Origin: Owenia fusiformis
Taxonomy: Eukaryota; Annelida; Polychaeta; Sabellida; Oweniidae
DNA length: 64,000 nucleotides
Direction: 5' to 3'
NCBI GenBank assembly: GCA_903813345.2
Contig: CAIIXF020000002.1
Location: 29,444,926 to 29,508,925, forward strand
A program made the position numbers and the translations under genes. Below the pieces are notes generated by a model. That model saw nothing but the letters and a program-made list of their open reading frames with translations. It searched no databases and had not been told where the DNA came from. Shown piece by piece: positions 23,821-36,466 of this stretch; position 1 is the stretch's first letter; each line of letters starts with the position of its first letter.

Positions 23821-23837
23821 CCGCTTTTTGTCATCGC

Positions 23838-24432
23838 CGTTTAAGGAAAACTGCTCATCAGATTTTCTCCAAATTCGCAGAGATGATAGAGCATATATGA
23901 CAGTATGAAGTACTAGAGCTTATTAACTTTTGGGTGGCCATCTTGTTTTCTGGCGGCCATTTTGAAGGTTTTTCGAAAAATCTTGTCATTGCCATTTCAG
24001 GAAAACCGCTCATTGGATTTCCTTCAAATTTACACAAATGATAGAGGATATCAAGTTCTAAAGCTGATTAACTTTTGGGCTGCCATCTTGTTTTCTGGCA
24101 GCCATTTTGAAGATTTTTCGAAAAATCTTGTCATCGCCATTTCAGAAAATCCGCTCATCGGATTTCCTTCAAATTTACACACATGATAGAGGATATCAAG
24201 TACTAGAGCTGATTAACTTTTGGGCGGCCATCTTGTTTTCTGGTGGCCATTTTGAAGGTTTTTCGAAAGATATTGTCATCGCCATTTCAGGAAAACCGCT
24301 CATCGGATTTCCTTCAAATTTACACAAATGATAAAGGATATAAAGTACTAGAACTGATTAACTTTTGGGCGGCCATCTTGTTTTCTGGTGGCCATTTTGA
24401 AGGTCTTTTGAAAAATCTTGTTTCTTGTTCTT
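23838..24432. repeat. 145-bp tandem repeat, four copies
   Basis: Anchors 'ttaacttttgggc-gccatc' at 23923, 24068, 24213 and 24358 give an exact 145-bp period. Copies are about 90 percent alike by eye. Diverged relatives lie at 1150-1610. Overlapping 63-74 codon frames are artefacts. Confidence 0.9.
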
Positions 24433-26235
24433 GAAATTTGTAAACATAATAGGAGAACAGTTTTCCTGGTTCATAGTGTCTGCCTATTTGATGGTGTGAT
24501 CTCGTTCACGTTCTGTGCCTTGTAGATTTTTAGACGAAGTAAAACTCGTTAAAATATACATAAAGGTTTTTCTCTCAAGAATGACTAGCTCTTTTTCGTT
24601 CTAACTTCTCTCTAGTTTAAATATATAATATTTTTTCATCAAGGTAAGATGGAAATGACATAAAATCACGTCTCATGGGTACTATTAATATAGTCAGAAT
24701 CCTAAGTAACTGAATAAATTACGGGAAACTTTATAATTTTGATTCATGAGCAGTCAGAGAAATTACCTGGAGGGTACCTATCAAATAATTATAAGTTAGT
24801 CCTTCTTGAGGGAAAAGCCGATGGATGTGTTTTACTTCGTCTAAAAATCCAAGTTTGGAAGTTCCACAGAGTGAAGACAAGATATCTATACATGTATCCT
24901 TGATATATCAAAAGAAAGCATAGACATCGCTAATCCTACCGACCTGAACCATAGCCTAACTAGAAACTACCTAGTCATATATCCAGAAGAAGCGGGTGGA
25001 CAGACATCTATGAACCAGAGTGATGCGGGGTGTCACTTTTAGTAGTTTATGATTGATAACCCTTATGTACAAATGTATGTACTGTATCTTATGGGATTAA
25101 ATAGGATGTTAAAGCAGTAATTGACGAAAGTGCACTGAGATCATCGATGTACTTAACCCGATTTGTTGTGCGAGGGTTGATCCAAAAGTTATTATACAAC
25201 CCATTATTTAAATTATAAAAATAACACTCCAGTCATAAAATATAAGTGAATCTCTCTTAAATGGCAACAAATTACGTACCAATAGGCATCATAAAACCCA
25301 TTTAACTACAGTACCTTGCTATCTTCCTGAAATATTAATTCAGACTTTTTTCAATTGAGGACTGAGAAAAAACAGACTAAGAACTGAATTAAGTCGTATG
25401 ATAGTACTTTTTCTCTTAACTCTCATTTGCATGGCTAATTTGATTTTACCTTCCCTTTTTTAGATTGTAAATACGAACAAAAGACAAGAACTTATATTAT
25501 TTTCATAGTAAGGGACATCTGTACAAAACTTTTTGAATAACCCCATAACATGGGATATCTGATGTGATTTTTACTAATGTAATTGTAATAAAGACGTGAC
25601 GACTTTATAACAAAACTTATGGACATCCGTCGAAAGAAATTTTTATTTTCATCATTTTTAACCAAGAAGGAGATCGATCTGTTCCCAAAAACATTTCCTG
25701 TATGTGCAGATAGCAACATCCGGTTACTGAAAGCTAGTCAGTTAGCGAGTCATGATTCAACCCTCATAGGACTCTAGACAATACACATTAATGTATTGAA
25801 ACTCAAAAGAACATGGATATTTTAATATGATAAATGGCAACTGGCATTTATTAGCAACTCATGTAAATATTCATCATATTTATTGTACATAATTATCTCC
25901 CTATATAAACAATTTACTCATTTATTTCCGTGGTTGTGAATTAGGATTATTGAGCTTTCCCTGACAGTCAAGGTCCGTAGGGTTACATTTTCTCAGAGCT
26001 GGTCCACGTGGGCTGAAGGACCCCACCCATGGTCTCAACTCTCGCATCGATTATCAAACCCCTCTTAAGACAATATCGGCATTTTAAGCATGTATTGCAA
26101 AATGGACATAAAAGGTTGACGATTTAGAAAAGACCAATGAAACTTGGTGGAATAAGAGAACATTGAACAAGGTTCAACTGTACAAAATATGACGTATAAC
26201 TCAAACCGGATGACTGAGGAATGAAGATTTGTTTG
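24433..26235. other. No gene recognised
   Basis: AT-rich sequence with no strong repeat and no exon with convincing splice sites. Minus-strand frames at 25492 and 26065 show no family features. Confidence 0.4.
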
Positions 26236-26262
26236 GGTTACCTTTTTTGGCTCACCCTGTAG
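26236..26262 (-). mobile_element. Solo mariner-type terminal repeat
   Basis: Reads on the minus strand as TACAGGGTGAGCCAAAAAAG, very close to the terminus of the mariner-type element at 60358 (CAGGGTGGGCCAAAAAAACG). A TA sits at the outer edge. No partner end was found nearby, so this is a relic. Confidence 0.5.
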
Positions 26263-27240
26263 CATATAAAAAGTAGTTTAAACTCTGCGGGGCCTCTATA
26301 TATATGACGTTTTATTTCTAGCACACTTTCAATCAAATGTGTCAAAATCATATGGCCAACAAAACACAAATACCAACGTCTTTATCGATATTTTTCCCTT
26401 CTCCGTGAAATCATTCACATACGGACTGCTTTAGATTACATTGATCTTTTACTTAACCGTGATTCGAATTGATCAACTCCAACTCCGCAGTTTCAACGAG
26501 TAATTAATAAAATGGGATCAAGCAGTTCCGCATCACTTTCCCTTTAATTTTGAATTGAATCATATAAACAGTAATTGCACATTGAGTAGTAGTTAAAAGG
26601 AGGTTATTGGTTCATTAAGATGAGGAGATCAACAGTGTCACTCATTTTTCTCTGTCCTTAAATCGTGACATATATCGAGGAGAGGGAGGAGATACAATGG
26701 TTAACCTCATAATTATTTTTTCTGCATACTCCTTTCGTTTCGTGCAACTCTTCAATCGCCTATTATTAAATATTACACATCGATATGATGTTATTTTGAC
26801 ATTATCATATATTTATTTGTCTTTCCGTTTTTGTTTATCTTTATTCAGAATAACAAGTTTTGTAGTATTATTTTCTGACTGTCGTGTTTCTCATTCTGTG
26901 ATAGGATGAACACACGTCACGTGTTAAAGATGAACGCTATCTCTGCGTGAAGATAAGGTCTTGGTACAATGGGTATTCCCCCTCTGGTTCGATGGTTCCA
27001 ACCTTACAGACAAGTTATCATTAAAGCATTTACATCTGTAGTCTTCTCATAATTATTTTGCATTGTTTTACTCAATTTGATGTCATTCATTAAAGCTACT
27101 GTATATAGACGGATTGAAATGTTTTTATAAAGCTCCTTACGATTCTGAAAGAAAGATGAATTAAAAATATCTACAGAAAACAAAAACCGGCAACTTTTTA
27201 TCGGGAAATGGAACTCAATACTGAATAAATTAGACATACC
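26263..27240. other. No gene recognised
   Basis: AT-rich spacer; frames at 26697 and 27004 show no conserved features. Confidence 0.4.
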
Positions 27241-27483
27241 ATTTTAATTACAACAATGTATCGTTGCACAAACCTGTATTTTATTATTTTATTATTTTTG
27301 CTGTCTGTACTGTGTATCTTTTTGCTTTTTTTATTCGAAATGAGATCATGTAACTGTTATGTGCCTTAACTCTATATTATCAAATTGTCTTTACTATCAC
27401 CAATGTATGCACATGTATGTAAATTTATAGTGTGAGAAATAAATAATGAATATTAATAAAAAAAAAAAAAAAAAAAAAAAAAA
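27241..27483 (+). mobile_element. Retro-inserted 3' end with poly(A) tail
   Basis: AT-rich 3' UTR-like sequence with AATAAATAATG followed by about 26 A (27458-27483). A long uninterrupted A-tract after a polyadenylation signal marks an RNA-derived insertion, either a truncated non-LTR element or a processed transcript. No coding part survives, so the source is unknown. Confidence 0.5.
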
Positions 27484-28156
27484 GATTCTGAAATACCGAC
27501 TCCCCAAGCACAAAACCAGTGTGCGTTTATTGACCTTCACTGGCAACGATATCAACGAAAGAAAAATATACGTTTCGTTCTCCTAAATTCTGGAGAAAAA
27601 ACACATGGTCAATAACATTTATATCTTCCACAATGCACGACGCTTGGTCGTTGCTAAAGAGTAACAAGGCGAATTTCTTGGGAGAATTTGGGTTATCAAT
27701 ATCGCGAAATTTCGGTGTATATCTAGGTGCAAGATATTTGAACTCTCAAAATCCAATAATTGAACATCGTAAAACGGTTTAGTCATTTGAGATCTAAAGT
27801 AACAATGAAAATGATTTTTGAAAATTTGACCGGTAATCAAATCGACTAAAATGAATTCGGATTTCTATGCCGACAAGGGTCGCTTGATTTAAAAAAATAA
27901 AGTTATTGATAATTTGGATAACGCCATTAAGTTCAGTGCTCAATCTTTGAATGGACTCATTAATGGATGGGTCGGAAACATATTCAAATTTTAATATCAA
28001 CTTCAAAATGAAAATACTCCGAAATCCTTTGGAGATAATGGCCCTATCTAATATCAATCATTATCCCATGGTTGCAAGGATATAGATCGAATATCACACG
28101 AAGATATATTTGATATGTGGATCAAGATATCATATTTTAGCAAAAAATTCACAAAC
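27484..28156. other. No gene recognised
   Basis: Minus-strand frames at 27619 and 27794 (73-87 codons) have no recognisable features. Nothing else seen. Confidence 0.35.
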
Positions 28157-28243
28157 CATCGAATATCACTTTTAAACTATCGAATATCACGTCTTAAAAA
28201 GTGATATTGGACGGTTTGAAAAGTGATATTCAATGGATTCGAA
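28157..28243. repeat. AT-rich palindrome
   Basis: CCATCGAATATCACTTTT at the left and AAAAGTGATATTCAATGG at the right are inverse with one mismatch. A second GAATATCAC/GTGATATT pair lies inside. A/T homopolymer-rich DNA follows to about 28380. Confidence 0.55.
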
Positions 28244-30900
28244 TTTTTTCAAAAAAATTCTTTTTACATTTTTTAATTATTTTCAAAAATATTTTTAAAA
28301 AATTTCAAAATTTCAAAAAGAATTTTCAACATTTTTTCACATTTTGTTTCAATTATATTTTCAAATTTTTCTCAAATTCGCTGATAATGATTTCCCATGG
28401 GATAAACGGACAATCCTATGGTTTTGAAAAAATATCATTTATATCCATGAGTGGATATTGATATCTTCATGAGTGAGCGCAGCAGTAGCTGACTATATTT
28501 AATGTAATGATTCTCTCTTATACAGGAGAATTCAAGTGATTACATTGTTATATGAGACTATTCCAATAGCATTTGATATATAGCCGTACAACAATTTCAA
28601 AAACGTATTGAAAATTCAGTTTACAATTACAAAGAGCGTGACTAGAAAGGGCAAAAAGCCCATTAAAGTATTCATAAAAAATGGTCAAGATAACCTCCCA
28701 AACGGTCAACTGCAAAATTAACATAGGCGTCTTCTAATCATTAAGCATTTAATGTCCATGATATGTTCATCATGTCATTCTGCATGCTGGCATTTTCATG
28801 CTATTTTAATTACATACTGTACAAGTTGTTAAAGTAAAGTAAATCTTATTCTTATCTATCAGACCAAACCTGTTAATTAATCTTAAAACCAACATGATTG
28901 TAGGTGTCTGCCAATGCTAAATGTCGTCTGCTATTTATTAGATGTCGTCTGCTATGTATAGGCTATCGTCTGCTCAATTTTAATCAAAGTTAATATCTCG
29001 ACCTAAAAGACTAAAACGTTTGTTTTTTACATTTTTGTATATTCTAAAGTCTTTTCTTCATGTATCGATTCTTTTCCAGATTTCTTAAAAATACCCAATG
29101 GGGTATTTTATCTTTTGGTTTTCAAACCGCCTGAAAAAACAAGCTCCTGACAGACCATCATTTGTAACTTTCCCTAATGGGGTTTCTTTCTAATAACTAA
29201 CGATACGGTGGTCTATATTTGCAGAAGCGATACATAAAACGAGATAATGCTAAGTGCTGTGAAAATAAATTAGTTAAAATTCTTGGTAGTTATCATCATG
29301 CAATTTTTCGATTCTTCAATCTCCCACAAAAACATATTTGGTTAATTTTCAACTTTTTAATAAACCTTAAACGGTCGGGATAAGCAAAGCTAGCGTACAA
29401 TTCTATGTTGTCATAAATAAAGAATAGTAAATCATTTGCAGATTCATTATATAGAATTATAAATTGTTGTATTGTTAAATAATTACTCGAATATAATCTT
29501 ACCAAGAGATTATCTGCTTAGATATCCGCTATGCTTCTCCTTTCTCCAATAGCCGTGTGCTGTCTAATTTTGTTATTAGAATCACAACCACCCTCTTCAG
29601 TTTTAAACGGGGCAAGCTATCTTTCCTCCTTGCAATTATCGCCCTCGCCCTCGATAAAATATCAAGTTCGTCATGTTTCTTTCCAATAATATCTCTCTAA
29701 AATTTGATTGAAGTGTCTTGTTTGAATGTATTCTTTTTCAAAGCAGCGTAAACAACATATCTGTTCTCTGTATCAACTCCTAATCTAACTCCTTCCTGCT
29801 TTTTGCATTGCAAATCGTGAGTTTTTCTCCCCGGTCCACTATCTTAATGCTGCCCTTCAATTTCTTCGTTTACTCTGTGATTTTTATCCTAACGTATTCT
29901 TTATTACCAATGGTTGTTAATTATGTGATTTCTTATAGCTTTGGCCTCTAGGGTGTCTAGCAGGCTTTGTAAGTTCTCCATCCCTATGATGCTTTATAAA
30001 ACATTGCTAGCATCGGAAATCAAAGGGGTCGCATCAATAATACAAAAATGATTCTAAATTGATGTTGCTCGTGTCGATGTCGCCACCTATTGATAGAACA
30101 ATATAGTTTGTACATTTTGTGACGTGTTCTCAAAGGGATCAGGATTCGTGGGCCTCAGATATTGATGTGTATATGTATGTTTCTATTATGTTGGATGTTA
30201 TTTGGAGGTTTGTAAACTATATTTTGCATTTTTCCTGCATATTGGAAGACTCTCTGGAGCTTCTCTTGTTACACGATATTGACAGAGTCGTGTACAAGAT
30301 TGAAAAACATCGGTGCGATTGTCGATAAACATTGGAGCGTGTGGCATTAGGGTAGACCGCTAAGACCGAGTAGAAGAAATTATATGCTTTTCTTTATCCT
30401 GCTACATTACTATATTTGATGAGGATTATAATTAGAATGTTTTTATTAAATGATATGATATATTGTCTTTCAAATGGCTTCAAAATGTAATTCTAATTCT
30501 GCGTCACATGGCGTGAAAGTACATGTACATGTTATATTAATTAACATCACTTGGAGGATGGTTCAAGCAGATTGCGTAACATTTAACAGTCATTGAATAA
30601 AGTAACATGTAAGTGAAGTGAAACTACAAATAATAGAGTATGCTCGTTTGTTATAATTCGCTCAAGTAAATTGCCATCGTTACTTCTAATTTTAGTAATT
30701 ACTTTCTTATTTCAGCAATTACTGTGCAAAAATAAAGAATAAGTTAATACTCGCGACGAAGGCGGTTATTGTAGCTCTATAAAACAAAGATACCATTCTC
30801 TATTCCTGTATTCATGATTAATAATACATTTGGAATGATTGATTTGTTCCAAACAGATATTATTACAATTTAGTTATGCATTTATTTGTTATTTACAACT
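28244..30900. other. No gene recognised
   Basis: 28244-28380 is low-complexity A/T. 'atgtcgtctgctat' is repeated loosely near 28920-28975. 29940-29975 has 'ctagggtgtctagcaggc', similar to the retrotransposon tail at 13838. Otherwise nothing on either strand. Confidence 0.35.
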
Positions 30901-30904
30901 TATT

Positions 30905-31345
30905 CCCTTTCAGACGTTATTTCCGGTACGTCACGTGACCCGGAACGTCACGTGGTAGCATCGCTCATTTCAACAGTGTTCACTGATCCCTAAAATCACT
31001 GCTATTGATTATGTATAACTATAGAAACAGATCTAGTTATTAATGCAAACGAGCATGATACTGTTTGAGACGTGTATGTAGGTTTTATGACTTGTTTTTG
31101 ATAAAACAAACGCCAACAGATGCAGATAATTGCGCCATGATTGCATCTTTGTTCTGCGGATTCTATTTGTTACATCTTCTTATTCAATAAGGTCGGAGCA
31201 TTGTTGCTAGTGTCTCAGTTAAATTGCAAGACTCTGATTGGTCAATCATCGGTCAATAGTTCTGATTGTTGTTTCGCTCCGCAGCGTTTCCGCGTGAGTG
31301 AAACGCGCGCGCTCCGTCGTGCATGTAAGAGCGTTAGGGTTGGAC
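30905..31345 (+). promoter_or_regulatory. CpG-rich promoter-like region
   Basis: A local CpG-rich stretch in otherwise AT-rich, CpG-poor DNA. Two ACGTCACGTG motifs (30930-30955) combine E-box and CRE-like cores. A canonical inverted CCAAT box, CTGATTGGTCA, lies at about 31235, followed by 'cgcgtgagtgaaacgcgcgc' near 31290. This is the site composition expected of a housekeeping-type promoter. The target would be downstream on the plus strand (small frame at 31426) or on the minus strand; neither is proven. Confidence 0.4.
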
Positions 31346-31425
31346 ACCGTGGAAACGTATCCTGATCAGTTTGAAAACTTCGCCAATTTCAAGGGTTAAA
31401 GTTTACATAACAAAAAATATAATCA

Positions 31426-31575
31426 ATGGCAAACAAGAAAGTCGTTTACAGAATATGCCAAGAACCTAATTCAAACGGCGACATAGTGAAATCTTGGTCC
31501 AGGGGAAAAAGGCTCGCGGGCCAGGACTTTACTATGTGTAATGTGTTGGCCGCTAGTTTTACCACAACCTATTAA
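31426..31575 (+). CDS. Small open frame downstream of a CpG-rich region, function unknown
   Basis: Forty-nine codons and a stop, beginning MANKKVVYRICQEPNSNGD. It sits just below the CpG-rich promoter-like stretch and itself has higher GC than its surroundings. No signal peptide, membrane segment or known motif is visible. It could be the first coding exon of a longer gene, since the frame is short and possible donor sites exist, but no matching downstream exon was found before the stop-rich sequence that follows. A chance frame cannot be excluded. Confidence 0.2.
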   Translation: MANKKVVYRICQEPNSNGDIVKSWSRGKRLAGQDFTMCNVLAASFTTTY

Positions 31576-33339
31576 CTTTTAAGTACAAACTCGTTAATCA
31601 CCCTCAGCCGAACCAGAACGGATAAATTGCCCACTATGGGGCCCACCATTATGGCCCACCACTATGGCTCCACCTATTGATCACTTCAATACAATAATAT
31701 TAGCTTGCAAAGAAGTGATAATATAGAATCATTTGTGTTGGTATTTATGGTTAGTGTCTCGTTTTGATTTTTGGTTATTTTAAGGATTTCTACTTTTTGG
31801 ACAAGACATTCAATCAGTTTTTAAAAGCACTATTAAATTTTTTATGCTTTGCTTTTAGCACATGTTTAAACTGCTGCTAGATTACTCCGGACCCCTTCCA
31901 CTAACTTCAAATAAAGATCCCTTTATTTTCATATAGTTTTAAAATTAATTATGTTGCACAATTATTTTCACATTTAATGATTTCTTCTTTTGGACAAGAC
32001 ATTTAATAAGTTTTTTAGTGTCCATTTACATTGCAATTAGTTCAACGGAGAAACATCGTTATACCACTTTTCCCTATTACTCATTACCAAATTAGAAGCA
32101 GTAAGTATGAGACGGGTATCATAGTAAGACAGTAAAATCTTTTACAACGGCATTTTACCATTACAAAATATTATCCCCTCGAGTTTACAGTGACAAGACA
32201 AATATTTTTCAGCTCGAAATTATCTACACTTTGAAACATACGTATTGCCGAGATCGAGAAGAAAATTCTGAAACTCACAGTTGAAAACTGTTTTGCTGCA
32301 GAAATTGTATATTCTGTTAACGACTAACTTGTTCACATCTAGCTAACATATCTTTGAACTTGCAATCCATTCCTTGTGTGCCTGCGTGTAAATTTGTTTT
32401 AATTTCTCGCCATATCAGTTATTCCTCAGTAGATATCTTAAATGTTTTGTATCTACTTACAACATAATCTTCCATCGTGTACATGGTCATATATTTCTTG
32501 CCTTGTATCTCATATATCTTTTTTATATTGTTTTCGAAGGGTTGGCCGTATGTATATTTTAAGGGATGGTTTCACCTGTTATTCTAAAAGTAATTAGTTT
32601 GATCTTGCAGGTATCGGTGAATTAATTCATCTTGTGAACAAATTTTTCCGAGATGTTGAGGTGTTTCTAAATTGTACGCACCTGAATAATCTTTTCAATG
32701 GTTTGATTTCGCCTTCGCCTGATGCCTTCAAAATAGCTGGCATTTATTTTATATTCAAATTCCCATTAACAGCCACTAAAGGGTCTAAAAGTACATTTGG
32801 GGCCATTAAGATCCCATCAATATTGAAACTGTATGTCTATATTTGTACTATTCAGAGAGGAGTTATTTCTCGGCTTTGAGCCTCTGGATAACAACACGTA
32901 ATTTATAATGTTTGCACTGAGCTGGTCACCATGGACCTCAATTCCAGCCACGAAATCACGTGACAGAAACAGGGATGGCATTCCCTGAAAGTGCTTGCTG
33001 CCCAGGGTACAGCATGCCAATAGCCAGCTTTTTGTAAGAGGCAGGGGGTCTCGAACCCCTACCCCCAAGAACCCCCTTCCAACAAATAAATGTTTCTCTT
33101 GCTACATTTATACCAACCCACTCCGTAATGTAAAGGGACGTTTTTGGCCCCTAAAACAGGCCAAAAAAACAATAATTGAAAATTTAACGCTCATCTTTTT
33201 GGCCTAGAATTAAAAATAAGGCCTTAAAAGTATTGCCCAAAAAGGCCCACTAATGAGGTCCTACAAATTTCTGGGCCCCCTGTCCTGTCCCCGTCCGTTG
33301 GATCTCCCAGTGAAGGGAATATTTAAAAAAAATAAAATT
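31576..33339. other. No gene recognised
   Basis: AT-rich to 32980. The 81-codon frame at 32634-32879 has no family features. 33040-33065 contains a tRNA B-box-like string on the minus strand, but no tRNA can be folded. 33110-33300 has repeated 'ggcc' and 'aaaaggcc' phrases of unknown origin. Confidence 0.35.
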
Positions 33340-33425
33340 GGGACTAAATTCTGAAAAAGGTAGGTGAACATTTTTAGGACATATCAAAGGGGGGGGGGTG
33401 AATCTCCCCTAGCTACGGGCCTGTA
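33340..33425. mobile_element. Right end of a GCCCGTAGCCAGG-family element
   Basis: 'aaaaaggtaggtgaacattt', a poly-G tract and 'ctagctacgggcctg' parallel the right end at 8950-9019. No left end is found, so it is truncated. Confidence 0.5.
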
Positions 33426-33714
33426 TAGGGATCCACCTATTGAGGTAGAAGTAGAAGGGAGAAGGAAGTTCCAGGTTTCTTGGGGAACAAAAGAGAACAA
33501 GGTTTACACAGTTCCTTATCTTACAATGAATCCTCAATCGCTTAGTCTTATAAGTAAATAAAGAATCATCATATTAAATGGAAAGGTCCTTATAAGGAAA
33601 TGAAGAACAATGTCATATTAAATGGAAAAGTATCTCGTATTGTAACTTTTTCCTGGTGCTTATTACATAAAGAAGGCAATACAACGTGGTAAGCCACGCC
33701 CTCTTTATCTCTAT

Positions 33715-34060
33715 CCAGGGACGGGTCTTGGGACCAACAAGGGGGGGGGGGGGATTTCAGATCTGAGAAAAAAACAGAGAAAAAATGTTGGGCCCCTATA
33801 ACCAAAAAGTGGGCCTAATTTTGTAATGACCAAAAAGGCCCGCTTTAAGGCCTTTTCTGTTTCTGCTATCCATCTGCGATGCAACAGAGAGAGATGCTAT
33901 GAGTATCAGAATGGAGGAGAAGCCTGCTATTATGTGATACCAAATATAGTCTTGCTCAAGCCCTTGTGACACAAGTTATTATTTCCAGGGTCTTGACGCA
34001 AGACTAATACCGATAATGAAAAGTTGGTAATACTAATAACGTCTTGCAAATTACGATGAC
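33715..34060. repeat. Fragments of two dispersed repeats
   Basis: 33722-33840 matches the interior of the element at 54311-54457 ('accaacaaggggggggg', 'aaaaaatgttgggcccc'). 33885-33960 matches 5845-5960 ('gatgctatgagtatcagaat'). Both are partial. Confidence 0.5.
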
Positions 34061-35510
34061 TTTTATATAAATATGTCCCGTGGTCGTAGTTTTGAATCAT
34101 GATAATGATATTCCACATGTGGTTGAGATATTTCCCCTTTTGATATTTCTGCTTGAAATTTATGAGCAATCAGGTATACACTTTGGTTGATTTATGAACT
34201 GTGTGAAGGAATCGTCTGCGCTTAGAACTTTATTGCTCCACAAATCTTGTCAGAAGTCGCCAGAATGTTACAAAAATATAAAACAACAATTTTCGGAAAA
34301 GATTGAATCTCTGTTTTATTGCTGGGTGTCATAAGCAGACTTTTAGTATGATAAGTGCAACGGAGATATTTGATTCAAGTTTTAGGACTTAACAATTAGC
34401 GAAAAAATATTTTTAGATGTAGGAAAACAGAAGGAAGTACACGAGCAAATGACCAAACTAAATAGCATTATGTCACCACTCAATTAAAGGGGCAACAAGG
34501 ACTGTAGAGAGAAAATTCGACATTTTTTCTTTTTTTCTAAGCTATCAGGTCAATATTTGGCTTAACATTTTCGTTGACATACCTATTTTTTTAAAATGTA
34601 TGGATAAACTAATTAAATGTCAGCAATAAGAAGTGTAAATTCAGTTGAAAGCATCTATAAAGGGAGTCCCACTTATAGATTTTTAAGATTCACCACGTTT
34701 CAAGAGGAATATCAGCTGGAATAATGTTCATCCAGGGGGTCTCTTTGTAGATAATAAAAATATATGTTATTCTTGATCATGATGAAATGTCCAAACTTAA
34801 ATATATTTTGACACTGATCTATGATCGTTGAATGCCCCCCCCCCCCTGCACTAATTGTTGCACCTTTAAACCTCTACGACTAGATATTGTCCAATTATAT
34901 AACCTGACTGTCTTGCTAAATATCGATTACATGCTTGGTACATTTAAAGATCAAAATTTGAAATCTGTTTTATCAATTTGTTATTTACAAAAAGAGATAT
35001 AGATAACCAAACAAACACAATACGCAAACGATTACAAGCTAATCCATATAGTACTAGTAAAAAGGCAATATCAATACATCATTTATAAGACATACACGAT
35101 ACATGATATTTTTCTCTATGATTTGTAATATCTGGTAATTGATAATTTGTGTTTTATTGGTTGTAGACAATTTATAGCCCTCTAAACATAGTCATTAGAT
35201 ATGTTTTTAGTAGGAAAGTGGCCTCATGGGAATAGAATCTTATTTTGTCTTTCCAAGGCATACTATCTGTCTATTTAGAAGGGTTTAGTAAGGTTTATAT
35301 CGGGTGATTATATTTTAGATAACACACCCCTGTTTCTAGACATCCATTTCTGTATCGTAATATATTAGAATGATAGCATTAACCATTATTTATCAGTGAA
35401 TGCCTGCTAGAAATGGACTTAAAATCTCTACTTTTGAAAATTAAAGTTCGAATTCTTGCAAGAAATATTCAAAAATTAAATACAACTCTATCGCACTCTT
35501 CAACGAGTTC
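34061..35510. other. No gene recognised
   Basis: AT-rich spacer with one poly-C run near 34837. No exon-like frame. Confidence 0.4.
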
Positions 35511-35577
35511 TAGCTGGTATTTTATTTAGCTGGTATTTTATTTAGCTGGTATTTTATTTAGCTGGTATTTTATTTAT
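35511..35577. repeat. 16-bp tandem repeat, four copies
   Basis: AGCTGGTATTTTATTT is repeated with exact 16-bp spacing (35512, 35528, 35544, 35560). Confidence 0.9.
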
Positions 35578-36046
35578 TTTATTACAGCTGCAGTTATATC
35601 TATAGGCGCTGTGGCTGAGTTGAACAATTACCCAGATGCATGTGAATGGGCAGTTACCATTTTCACCACCAGGTGGCTAATTCGGGGTAGATAACAAGGC
35701 AGGGGTAGAACCCTCCTTACCTTTCGTACCATTGAGATGCAAATCGCAGCCCATCGATTTTCAAAGGATTTCAGAGAAATACAGCAAAACATCTCACCTT
35801 CATGTCAAAAATATTTCAACAAAAATATCCTACGAAAAAGTTCTGCTCTCTTACAGGTTGGAGTACCAAAAACGCCATCATATTTATGTACATTGACCAA
35901 TTCACCACTACCAAGCTCATCCATAATATAACTACTTTCCTCATACCACGAAATAAACAAATGAGTAAGAATAGTACACTCAGGGTACTAGAAAGTTCCC
36001 TTAAACTTGAATACTCATCAGTTTTAGTAATTCAATTTTCATATTA

Positions 36047-36274
36047 CCCGTACAGGCCCGTAGCCAGGGGGGTTCACAGGGTTCGGGCGAACCCCCCCCC
36101 CCCCCCCCCCTGGCCAAAAATTCTTTCAAAATCATGCAGTTTTTCACCATTTTGAGCACTTTTCAAGTGATTTTAGCCATATTTGGGCCAAAATTGTCAA
36201 ATGTGATCCCCCCTGGAAATTTTGGAAAACTGAACCCCCCCCCTTGGCAAATCCTGGCTACGGGCCTGCCCGTA
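36047..36274. mobile_element. 216-bp GCCCGTAGCCAGG miniature element with target duplication
   Basis: Element 36053-36268 starts CAGGCCCGTAGCCAGG and ends CCTGGCTACGGGCCTG, a perfect 16-bp inverted pair. CCCGTA is duplicated on both sides (36047-36052 and 36269-36274). The uninterrupted relative near 54830 confirms the insertion. It contains poly-C tracts and no coding sequence. Confidence 0.85.
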
Positions 36275-36466
36275 TCTGATAGTTACATACAAATGAAAAA
36301 TGTCCAGGAAAAGAAAACATTATCTGTCTCATGTACTTTTTGTGATTTTATAACATGGGGTCTATGGGGAATCCTCCCGACCTAGAAGTCACATTTTAAA
36401 ATAATATTAGATTTTCAAAGTTGATAAACACTTTTTAAAACCACATTTCTAGATGTAATATTACAT

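Noticed and set aside
23586-23900. 104-codon frame with Gly-Arg-Asp-Arg repeats resembling an RNA-binding protein
   Set aside because: The repeats come from a (TCGTGA)n microsatellite and the flanks show no coding signal.
23838-24432. CRISPR-like regular repeats
   Set aside because: Whole 145-bp units are repeated without unique spacers; this is a tandem repeat in an animal genome.
33035-33070. tRNA B-box-like sequence on the minus strand
   Set aside because: GGTTCGAGACC is present, but no acceptor stem, A box or anticodon arm can be formed.
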